Source of the DNA: Thoreauomyces humboldtii
Lineage: Eukaryota; Chytridiomycota; Chytridiomycetes; Spizellomycetales; Powellomycetaceae
Reading direction: 5' to 3'
Length of the DNA: 13,800 nt
NCBI GenBank assembly: GCA_027596035.1
Contig: JADGJA010000620.1
Span: 1 to 13,800 of the forward strand
Shown here: positions 1 through 7,230 of the stretch, piece after piece
How the letters are laid out: each line of letters begins with the position of its first letter
Position numbering within the stretch: position 1 is the first letter of the stretch
The notes under the pieces: model-generated
Told to the model about the DNA's origin: nothing
What the model saw: only the letters and a program-made list of their open reading frames with translations
Database searches by the model: none
Translations under genes and position numbers: made by a program

Positions 1-197
1 CCCCTTACCTCCTCCTTCCCTCATACGTCACTTACACGAATAGAATATTTGCTTAGCCGTTAGCCTTTCGTCTTTCGTCTCGTGTCGGTGCGGACACGGC
101 ACGGAGCGGAAAGCAACTCCGTGAGCGTGAAGTGGAGGGGTCCGGGGGCTGGGATTCGAATCAGGAAAGGGGGCGAGGGGGGAGAGTCGCAGAACCG

Positions 198-206
198 GAT
201 AAAAAG
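198..206 (+). promoter_or_regulatory. Possible TATA-like box upstream of the 434 gene
   Basis: The motif GATAAAAAG lies about 230 bases before the candidate ATG at 434. It is followed at about 380-430 by a pyrimidine-rich leader, which often surrounds fungal transcription starts. The distance is long and the motif is common by chance, so support is weak. Confidence 0.2.
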
Positions 207-433
207 GGATCAGAGAAACCTCCCCGTTCCGAAACGACCCCACCCCACAAGAGACATCACCGTCGGCGGGATTCTACTCCCCTCTTCCCTCACATTCCCG
301 GCCAACCCAGTTTGCAGACACGTCTATCCCTGTCGGCCGGACTTGAGCACCGACTCGACTCAGATTCCCTAAAGAGCGGGCCCTTCTCTTCCTCAGACCC
401 TTCCCCCTTCAGCGTAAATCTCACAGCCCTGAT

Positions 434-1106
434 ATGAGTTTGTCGTCGTCGGCACGTCCCTCTGCAGAGATTGTCGGGGATGTTACACCCACCCCTCAAG
501 CGGTAAGCAGGGCTTTTTTGCGTATAGCATCGATTTCGATGAAAACTTGTTTTACGAACACTGATCAAAAAATGCAAGGTGCAAGTGACGTTTGCCTGTA
601 AATTCAACGGAGGCCCGGGCACCATCGTCGCTGAGGTTCCGGCTGGAAAGTTACTGGCAGAAGGAAATTTGATCGGAGCGTGTATGAACGTCTGTCAGCA
701 TGCGGGATACAGAGTCCCACAGCCAGCCACACTGTGTGTTCGGGATGATGATGATAAGAGGGCCAAATGGAAAGACCGGGAAGTCACCGAGATGGACAAC
801 AAGAATTTGAAATTGATCATATGCCCTGATAAGAAGCTCGTCGGACTTCACGGCAGGTGGCGACGATTAACTAATCGAAAGTAGCATCTCAGCGAACTCA
901 TGGCAACCGGTTCAAAATATGGCTTTTTCAAGGAAGATTCGAAAGTCACCGCAATACTTACGATATGTCTTCCTCTGATTCTCGCGGGTATATCTGCAGC
1001 CGCGGTTTTTTTGCAAGACTATAACCGAGAGTTTTGTACCCCGGACCGACCAGCCACCATATCATCCCCCTCCCCCCGCTCTCGTCAACACCAAGGACAG
1101 GCGTGA
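434..1106 (+). CDS. Hypothetical spliced small protein with a C-terminal membrane segment
   Basis: I do not recognise this protein. The model starts at the ATG at 434, with exon 1 at 434-502. An intron at 503-578 begins GTAAGC, has a CTGAT branch-like site and ends AAG. Exon 2 (579-884 if unspliced) encodes about 100 residues with five cysteines and a run of four aspartates. A strong branch motif (TTAACTAATC, about 867-876) sits just before the exon 2 stop at 882-884. Removing a short intron, either 840-884 or 857-892, keeps the frame open into a third exon. That exon encodes one hydrophobic helix (starting VTAILTICLPLILAG, from about 951) and ends at 1106. Both candidate second introns are very short and have poor donor sites, so the gene may instead end at 884. 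No signal peptide is visible. Existence as a gene is moderately likely; the exact structure is not secure. Confidence 0.35.
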
Positions 1107-2061
1107 CAAAACTCTCGACACCCTCAGGATACTCCCTGCATAGGTGTGAGGTGAGGACCCAGTAGGAAAAGGCTTTCGACAGATGCTTGATGCCATTTGT
1201 TCCGTCGACTTTACAACTGCAACACATCTGAGTGACAAAAAAAAAAAAGGCGCCTCGCACTTGCAGCCGGCTCGAAACGCCGCGATGGACTTTTTTTTCC
1301 CTCTTCGCCGGCGGGTAACAGAATGCCGACGCTGCCGGTCTCGGTCCGCTGGTGCGACCGATCAGCAGCAAAAGGGCCGACGAGGAGAGGGGTTTTGCAC
1401 ACCGAAACCCCCTGCTTTCTCCACCGCCCGCGAACACAAGGCCAGGAAGCCTCCCCGCTCCCCTGGCGTTCCGCCACGTCTCCCACCGACCTTCCGATTT
1501 CCACAACGCTGGCGGTCCGTATCCCTCTGACGCCGTTCCGTCTCTTTCTGACTGGCGATGAGGTTTAGTCATTTGCTGGGAGAGAGTACATCCATCCATC
1601 CCAGCTGTCTGTTCCTGTCCCACAAACAGGTAGCGGGGGTTACCGATGCCGCCATCACCGAGGATCAGCGGACGAAGAGGACGAGGATGCAGATTAGTGA
1701 TCGGAGAGGATGTAAGAGGACATTCGCAGACGACAAAGCTCGTTTTAGCGATGTTCGAAGCGGAAAGGAGAAGCGAGGATCTGCGCGAGGAGGGTCCCGG
1801 AAGCAAAGCCTCTTTGGTTATATATACAAGGATCCCCGTGCCGATGCTCTGGCTAGCAAACAAGACAAGCATGCCAAATTCCTTGAACGTCTGTCCGCTT
1901 CATATCTCAAAAGGGCCTGAAACCCCGTTTCATGGTGCCACCCTTTATTCAGAGAAGGAAAATGTTTGTTTCAGATCCCCCCAACGGATCTCTAATGTAA
2001 AAGATTAAGGGTTTCCTGCACTGTCCAAACTGCCTTGTTGCACTTCGACGAGGATTGAGAG
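1107..2061. other. Intergenic region without a convincing gene
   Basis: About 950 bases hold several overlapping open frames on both strands, but none shows a recognisable domain, a plausible splice structure or a composition typical of protein. There is an A12 run near 1237-1248 and a T8 run near 1290. A TATA-like TTATATATAC lies at 1818-1827 with no clear coding start after it. The part near 2061 is probably the promoter of the downstream secreted-protein gene. Confidence 0.5.
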
Positions 2062-2067
2062 TATATA
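2062..2067 (+). promoter_or_regulatory. TATA box of the secreted-protein gene
   Basis: TATATA lies 91 bases before the ATG at 2158, a normal spacing for a fungal TATA promoter with a leader of some 50-60 bases. The sequence between is rich in C and A and ends ACGAACA directly before the ATG. Confidence 0.5.
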
Positions 2068-2157
2068 CCCTCTTGCCGTGGAGCATGGCCCAGGGACTCT
2101 AGAACGAAAGATTCTCGATCGACACTCAACACTTATCGCCATCACCTAGTACGAACA

Positions 2158-2931
2158 ATGAAAGCCCAACATCTACTGGCCGTCCTCGCTTTGGGGATCT
2201 CCCTCTCGACCGCCGTCCCGCTCGTCAACGTTCCACCGGCCGACTATCCAGGAGTCAGCATAGAGTCGGTGGCTACCACGGCGGTCGCGGTAGCCAACAC
2301 AGTTCCCACGTCCGTCGCGGCTCCACCACCAGCGGAAACGGCCACCCCGACACCAACGCCCACCGAAGTCGTCTCGGCGGTCGTCGCAGCCACGGTGGAA
2401 GCACCCGTTACCGTCGCGCCGCCGACAGCTGCAGCCACGACATCCCCCGTCGTGACACCGACGCAGACGGGCGTCACCATCCAGGACAGCAACACGACGC
2501 CCGTGTCAACCGTCACGTTCACGGGAACGGCGGGACCCGTCACGACCATCACGTTCGCCAACGGCGCCACGCCTACCGGTTCCGTCACCGTGCAGGACGG
2601 TACATCCGCCTCCAAGACCGTCACCTTCGTGTCCTCGGGTGCGGCCGGTCCCACGTCCGTCGTCACCGTCGCGTCCCAAGCCACCCAGGCCGCGGGTGCG
2701 GGAACGGGGAACACGACCAGGACGGTCGTCCAGACCATCACGGTGACGGGCGCGAGCGGTTCCGTTCAGACCGCCACCGTCACCAAGACCGTCACAGCCG
2801 CCAGCAAAGCGACCGCGGCGACAAGCAAGAAGTCTTCCAAGGACAAGATGAAGAAGAAGGGGGGAAAGAAGGTGGACAAGAAGGCTGCTTTGGAGGCTCT
2901 CAAGCGGCTCGCGGATGCCTTGCCTCACTGA
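2158..2931 (+). CDS. Secreted Thr/Val/Ala-rich protein with lysine-rich tail
   Basis: This single-exon gene encodes 257 residues. The first 19 residues form a typical signal peptide: MK start, hydrophobic core LLAVLALGISL, and a likely cut after S-T-A at 19. The mature part is almost entirely Thr, Val, Ala, Ser, Gly and Pro, with Pro/Thr runs (TPTPTPTE, about 63-70). Two loose repeats rich in alternating Thr and Val (TVTFTGTAGP, then KTVTFVSSGAAGP) suggest an extended or beta-rich wall-associated region that could be O-glycosylated. Two N-T-T sequons are present and there are no cysteines. The last 35 residues are strongly basic (KMKKKGGKK) and end in a short amphipathic helix (ALEALKRLADAL), with no GPI signal. 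Codons end almost always in C or G, unlike the transposon genes, so it looks like an expressed host gene. Likely roles are cell-wall protein or secreted effector-like protein; no family is recognised. Confidence 0.8.
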   Translation: MKAQHLLAVLALGISLSTAVPLVNVPPADYPGVSIESVATTAVAVANTVPTSVAAPPPAETATPTPTPTEVVSAVVAATVEAPVTVAPPTAAATTSPVVTPTQTGVTIQDSNTTPVSTVTFTGTAGPVTTITFANGATPTGSVTVQDGTSASKTVTFVSSGAAGPTSVVTVASQATQAAGAGTGNTTRTVVQTITVTGASGSVQTATVTKTVTAASKATAATSKKSSKDKMKKKGGKKVDKKAALEALKRLADALPH

Positions 2932-3243
2932 AAAAATCTTCCTATCGTTTTGGGGCCCGTATTCCCCACCTCCTTCAGCTTGGTATAGATCGGTTTTAGA
3001 GGGCTGGGGGTTTTTTGTTTGGCTTTTTGCTTCCCTGTACACATTCCGTCCTTTGTCGCTGCGTCCATATCGTGGCCTTGTAAATACTATCTTTTCGAAT
3101 TGTAACGCTTCAACCCCCCGGAGGGATTCGCTCAAGGGGGATTGAGTTGACCCTTCCATCAATCATGCGTGCCTCACCGCACCTACTGTACAGGTCTTTC
3201 AAAGAAGACTTCCCCCAGTCCTTGGAACGTGCGTCAGAAGCTA

Positions 3244-3249
3244 AATAAA
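3244..3249 (+). terminator. Possible poly(A) signal
   Basis: A perfect AATAAA lies about 310 bases after the stop of the secreted-protein gene. Fungal poly(A) signals are loose and the resulting 3' UTR would be rather long, so this is only a candidate. Confidence 0.2.
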
Positions 3250-3435
3250 AACTCGGTCAAAAGACGCTATCGAAAAACAGCGGCACGGACTTTCGAGAAT
3301 ATACTGCATGGTGAGTGCCTCATGGGATCGCGAACGTTCTCAAGCTCTGGTTTACCATCGTCAGATCTGAATCGTACACATGGTCGTTCGTTGCATCTGA
3401 GCTGCTGCTGCTGCTGGATGCTACTGTAGCGGGCG

Positions 3436-3447
3436 AACCCTAACCCT
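3436..3447. repeat. Two-unit telomere-like motif
   Basis: AACCCTAACCCT is two units of the common fungal telomeric repeat in CCCTAA orientation. Two units can occur by chance, so an old telomeric insertion is not proven. Confidence 0.3.
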
Positions 3448-3480
3448 TCGTGCATTTGAGCCCCTTGTAGAAAAATGAGC

Positions 3481-3498
3481 GTCCGTCCGTCCGTCCGT
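3481..3498. repeat. GTCC microsatellite
   Basis: The four-base unit GTCC is repeated 4.5 times without interruption. It lies in a non-coding stretch, so length variation would have no obvious effect on a protein. Confidence 0.9.
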
Positions 3499-3568
3499 AA
3501 ACGCGCAGAACAACGGTGTGACATCTCGTTGCGTGATCAAGGGTGCGGGGGGTGCTTTCGGATGAGGG

Positions 3569-3868
3569 TCATCTGGCTGTATGAACCCCCTTTTGTGCGG
3601 GATTATAAACTTTACATCCGCGAACTGCGTCTTCTGTGGCTTTTCCGGCCAGCCAGTATCCGAGCTCCCTCTCCATCTCGATGATTTGTTCTCGGGACCG
3701 GCGTAGACCGTGGGCGACTTCGTCGGGGAGTTTCCCATCTTTTGAAATGTCGCTCAGGAGCTTCTCAAGCTCCGTCATCCAATAACCATAGTCGTGCATG
3801 GAGGGCGTGAGATCGACCCCGTCACCGGCACCAAAGGCAGCGTAGCCTGGACGAACAGGCGGTGTCAC
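3569..3868 (-). CDS. Coding fragment of unknown function, possibly truncated
   Basis: About 99 residues are encoded from the first good codon near 3868; there is no ATG there. The frame stays open upstream to about 3893, where it enters TGTCCC-type repeats. The protein looks real: a Pro/Gly/Ala-rich start (YAAFGAGDGVDL), then a strongly helical, charged stretch (MTELEKLLSDISKDGKLPDE, then REQIIEMERELGYWL) of coiled-coil character. A possible splice donor GTAAAG lies near the end, so the stop at 3569-3571 may be intronic. I recognise no family. It could be an exon of a host gene cut by the transposon, or a distal exon or second gene of the transposon. The abrupt start at the element edge favours a broken or internal exon over a complete gene. 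Confidence 0.35.
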   Translation of the reverse strand: MTPPVRPGYAAFGAGDGVDLTPSMHDYGYWMTELEKLLSDISKDGKLPDEVAHGLRRSREQIIEMERELGYWLAGKATEDAVRGCKVYNPAQKGVHTAR

Positions 3869-3877
3869 AGGAATGGT

Positions 3878-3989
3878 TGTCCCCCCTAAATCTGCTGTCC
3901 CCCTTTAGTGTCCCTCAAAATTCGTGGGCCGCCACTCATTTTAGACAGTGACGCGTTTGTCCGAACGACCCACATCCCCAAGGGGGACA
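3878..3989. repeat. TGTCCC repeat cluster, candidate transposon terminus
   Basis: TGTCCCCCC starts at 3878, TGTCCCCC at 3896 and TGTCCC at 3909. The inverted copy AAGGGGGACA at 3980-3989 matches TGTCCCCCTT at 3896-3905. Clustered direct and inverted copies starting TGT look like terminal or subterminal transposase-binding repeats. Ginger1 termini are known to resemble Gypsy LTR ends (TG...CA). The partner end would lie beyond the right edge of the window, so the terminus cannot be confirmed here. Confidence 0.4.
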
Positions 3990-4076
3990 CACACCGAAGA
4001 GAAAATTCCGACCCCTTCCCCCACTCCCCAACAACCCATAATTTGCGAGTTTGGGACAGACAGCAAAATCATCTAT

Positions 4077-5021
4077 TCAGTCTATTAAATTAACTGAACC
4101 TATTACAGGGCCAGAAGGGCGCGGTATGGTGTCGGGCCAGTACCATTCCGTTGTTTCCTTCAAGTGGTTGACCATGGAAGGGTCTGCAATGTAGACACCT
4201 ATCAGTCGCGGCTGCGCAACCGCCAACATCGCCTTGTCCATTCCAGACGAAGGCCAGACGTGTGCGTTACGAGAGATTGGCCAACAGAGATTGTGCTCCA
4301 CGGTGTAGGCTGCTCCCAGTGCCGCGAACCACCCACAGCTCACAACATCCTCTTGTCGCCAACCCCCTCCCCAGATATGGAGGCGATCTTTGCCATCCCG
4401 TGACTTGTACCACTTCGCTGCCTCGTTGCTGGGCGGAGCATCCGGGTGCACGTAACGCGGAGTCTGAGTGGGCTCGTGGGCAGCGGGCGGTCTCGCCGGC
4501 AGGCTTGCATGATGCCCCAAGTAGCACTCGGTATTGATGCTCAGAAGATGTTTCAACAGGAAGGCAAACTCAAGGTAATGTTGTCGATAGCCCATGAGTC
4601 CTTTCCCGCTTCCCAAGGAATCGTAGACGACGACAATGTTGTCATGTCGGTCCCAGATCAGCACCTGCCAGTGCCCGACGTTCCCAGTATCCGCGCCGCA
4701 GTGTGGAATATAGATCACATGGTTGGCGTTTCGCGCCTTTGCTGTCTCTTGTGCACATAGAATATCTACGAGTTCCTGGCCTAAAGGAGAGGATAGAGTG
4801 GTGAGCTCAGGAATTTCCCAGTCGGAATTTCTCTCCCGATAGTGCCTGCTGGAATTTCCGACTCGGAATTATTTGGCGGGGGTGTGCTTACTGTTAGGAA
4901 CACTCGTATCCATTGCGTAGACGTTGCTTCCGTGCACCAGGCCAGCAACTCTCAGACGGAGAAGCAGTAACGCATGCAGCATGTCATCCGATAGAGCCTG
5001 TCCGTGTCGGAGTGTGAAGGC
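4077..5021 (-). other. Ulp1-type (C48) cysteine protease domain
   Basis: The domain is split by the intron 4781-4891. It starts with a Ulp1-like helix (TLRHGQALSDDML), then HVIYIPHCG. The catalytic His is in V-G-H-W (4671-4673), the Asp in V-Y-D-S (4620-4622), the oxyanion Gln in R-Q-E-D (4353-4355) and the Cys in S-C-G-W (4335-4337). All four are present in the canonical order His-Asp-Gln-Cys. Family members cleave SUMO or related modifiers. Whether this copy acted on host SUMO conjugates or on the transposase itself is unknown. There is no stop or frameshift in this part, so it is the best-preserved section of the gene. Confidence 0.85.
4812..4870. repeat. Two palindromic units in Ginger1 intron 4781-4891
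   Basis: An imperfect palindrome AATTTCCGACTCGGAATT lies at 4853-4870 and a diverged copy (AATTTCCCAGTCGGAATT) at 4812-4829. Both are inside an intron bounded by GTAAGC and CTTTAG. The first is identical over 18 bases to a unit in another intron of the same gene at 6068-6085. Confidence 0.8.
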
Positions 5022-5751
5022 ACCCGAGCTTTCAGGGATATGTCGGCCCCACTTGTCAAGTACGGGCAATTGCTGTTTGGCAGGCAGGCGATTGTACTCG
5101 TCAGTATTGTTTGGCCGTGGGGTCCATCTCCGGATTTGGGTCGGAGTGAGCATGTACGCATGTCCGGGAGGAAGCCACTGATCAAGCGGTGGTATGACAA
5201 TGGGTTTGTCGCTGAAGCTGACAGTGTTCACTCCGGCGCGCTCAGGCGACCTCAGGCGCTCCATGGCAGTGGTTTCTGCAGGCAGCGCTTGCCGAGATAC
5301 ACCTCGCATGGTCGTTTCCGGCCGTGCCTTGGCCTTTGCAGCCACAGGTTTTCTGACCGGGGTTAGTTTCCCCCGCTTGGTCCCATGCGGTGAACGCGCA
5401 GGTGACACGGCTGGCGTCGGAGGCGCCTTGTCTGCCCGTTGAGGATGATCTCGGCGTTGGAGGAGGTGTGTGGTGTTGCCGAAGTCGCGACGCGGATTCC
5501 AGGATGCCTTTGTACCCGATGGCGCGAAAACAGCCACATCTTTCACAGAGTTCAGGGCTTGGGAGAGTGTCTCGGCTCTCGTAACGTTAGTGCTCTGTGT
5601 ATTGTGCTTCCCGTCGCCACTGTCATCGCTTTCACTTTCTCATCATTGCGCTATCGCTAGAAACAACCTTGTCGTCCTCGTCGGAAACGGCGTCCAGATC
5701 TTTTAAGACTCGAGCTATCTCCTTGTCAGAACACCATGTGTGGTCTGATAT

Positions 5752-5943
5752 CATATCCCAGACTTTGTCGACATCGTTCGGCACACCTTCTTTGGCGACC
5801 CACTGCGCTGTGGAGGCCGCCCAACCCTTCCATAGCACAAGCACCTCCAACTTCGATTCTCCAAAGTCGTCGAGTATCATGCATGGCGTTTCGCTATCGA
5901 CCCAGGCGTAGCGCTTCCCAAGAATTGCTTCCACCTCGTGAAA
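5752..5943 (-). other. Chromodomain-like segment of the Ginger1 transposase
   Basis: The segment reads FHEVEAIL, then after an insertion EVLVLWKGWAASTAQWV. This follows the chromodomain pattern of a first strand with E-V-E-x-I-L, a strand with V-L-W-K-G-W, then an S-T-x-x-W turn and a C-terminal helix. Two of the three usual methyl-lysine cage positions are aromatic (both Trp of W-K-G-W); the first is His rather than Tyr or Phe. About 20 extra residues lie between strands 1 and 2. It follows the integrase SH3-like region, the same relative place as in Ty3/gypsy chromoviruses. This is a pattern judgement without a profile search. Confidence 0.55.
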
Positions 5944-6067
5944 CGCCTCTGACTGTGAAACTTCCTCTAACATGCTGATCAGATCGTCCAAGGATAGCTC
6001 CGCTGGGGGACGCACTAACGAACTAGTCGGGATGTCAGTCATCGATAAGTATCCAAACCTGCGTCAA

Positions 6068-6085
6068 AATTTCCGACTCGGAATT
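6068..6085. repeat. Palindromic unit in the 6023-6099 intron, shared with 4853-4870
   Basis: These 18 bases are identical to 4853-4870, and the match extends to 22 of 23 bases on one side (GGAATT then a T-rich run ending G). The inverted arms can form a hairpin that covers much of this short intron, whose donor is GTAAGT. Two acceptors (6059 or 6023) both keep the frame. Confidence 0.8.
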
Positions 6086-6473
6086 TTTTGATGACTTACT
6101 GAATTCGATAGTAGCGCAAAGTCTTCTCCCCTTTCACCTCACGCTTTGAGGATGGGTTTGACTTCCAACGCACTTGATAGGAACGGGGGTTGGCAGGCGT
6201 GCCTCTACCCTTGAGGACAACATGGGACTGGCTGCTGGGTCGGGTATCCCCTTTGATGTCAACGATCTCGCCTACCCCAGTCCAGCGGAGTTCGGAATGT
6301 CCCTTCGGTAGTCCCGCTACTTTGTTTCGTTTGTTTGCTCCTCGCAGTTTCCGCTTGTTGAGCTCCGCAACCAAGACAATTGTACCCACTTCCAGCGGAT
6401 CTACGCCCTCTGCGCTTGCTGTCAGTTTGCGCATGGAGGCTTTGACATCTTGCATTTTGCGTTTGCGTATGCG

Positions 6474-6519
6474 GGTGCTCATTGCCGCCCACATCGCAGG
6501 TGCTCATTGCCGCCCACAT
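6474..6519. repeat. 25-bp tandem duplication causing a frameshift
   Basis: A 21-base word occurs exactly at 6474-6494 and again at 6499-6519, giving a 25-base period. On the coding strand both copies encode the start M-W-A-A-M-S-T. Because 25 is not a multiple of three, reading through both copies moves the frame. This explains why two open frames overlap here: one carries the upstream part of the transposase, the other the basic SH3-like region. Confidence 0.9.
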
Positions 6520-6753
6520 TGCCTTGCACTCCTGAACCGAGAACGTCTTGTCATCCGCAGGACGTTTGAACGCCAGCGCGCCCATCTCCCAGCTGCGATC
6601 GATGCATCTCCAGAACGCCTGGGACATGTAAAAAACCTCAGAACGTATCCATCTGCAAGCACACTTATCCTGTACCTCGTATGGCGTGAATCCATGGATG
6701 GAATGACGCTCATGTGCGTATGCGTTGTCACTCCACCATAACATGTGGTTCAA

Positions 6754-7143
6754 TTAGTCAAGTTGCAAGTCTTTGTTGACGCCTCGGTGAGCGTAGAGGT
6801 TGTTGAACTCTGGTATCTCGTGCATCTGCGCGTACACTTTCTGCTTTGTCGTAATGTGCGACCTTTCAATTGACCCCTGTGTTGAGGGTTTGTAGGGGGT
6901 GCCATGTCGCCACTCAACTCCTTGCTTGTCCAGCAGGTCCCTCAAGGCGTCCGCATTGAACTCTCCTCCGTTGTCCATGAGGATGACGAGCGGTCGACCC
7001 TTCTCCCGGAACAGCTGTCCGACCGTGTCACAGACATTCCCTGCCGATTTTGTAAAGAATGCTTTGTGCCAGATCATGCCTGTAAAGTGGTTTTTGACGG
7101 CTACAATCCAGTACCGGCCGAATTTGGTGTAGTCCATCTGCCA
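6754..7143 (-). other. DD35E integrase-type catalytic core of Ginger1
   Basis: The core begins W-Q-M-D right after the intron 7144-7230, with the first Asp at 7132-7134. The second Asp is in L-M-D-N-G-G-E-F (6973-6975) and the Glu is in Q-G-S-I-E-R-S (6865-6867). Thirty-five residues separate the second Asp from the Glu, giving the DD35E spacing of Gypsy and retroviral integrases. The core stops at a TAA (6754-6756), after which the same frame continues with HSIHGFTPYEV, the usual post-core motif. The stop is therefore a nonsense mutation rather than a gene end. Confidence 0.85.
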
Positions 7144-7230
7144 CTGTCATTGAACGTGGTTAGCACGTGATTATCAGAGGCATCAGAAGGGCTGGACGTG
7201 ATCAGCGGCACTGGAAGAGATATGTCGTAC
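7144..7230 (-). other. Intron in the Ginger1 transposase
   Basis: An 87-base intron starts GTACGA and ends ACAG, with a textbook CTAAC branch site (GTGCTAACC) about 20 bases before the acceptor. Its removal joins the zinc-finger exon to W-Q-M-D-Y of the catalytic core in frame, and it contains stops in the coding frame. It is the best-supported intron in the window. Confidence 0.7.

Larger units (their letters stand above)
2932..3568. other. Intergenic region and presumed 3' UTR
   Basis: This follows the stop of the secreted-protein gene. It contains T-rich stretches near 3010-3030, a possible polyadenylation signal, a (GCT)5 run near 3401-3415, a two-unit telomere-like motif and a GTCC microsatellite. 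Open frames here on both strands are short and show no domain. Confidence 0.5.

Noticed and set aside
958..1872. A 304-residue open frame on the minus strand
   Set aside because: It runs through homopolymer tracts (Phe run from the A12 tract), lacks any domain or splice signals and overlaps the possible membrane exon on the other strand. Its composition looks non-coding.
2244..3162. Long minus-strand open frames opposite the secreted-protein gene
   Set aside because: They are mirror frames caused by the strong C/G third-position bias of the plus-strand gene; that gene has a signal peptide, a TATA box and a coherent composition.
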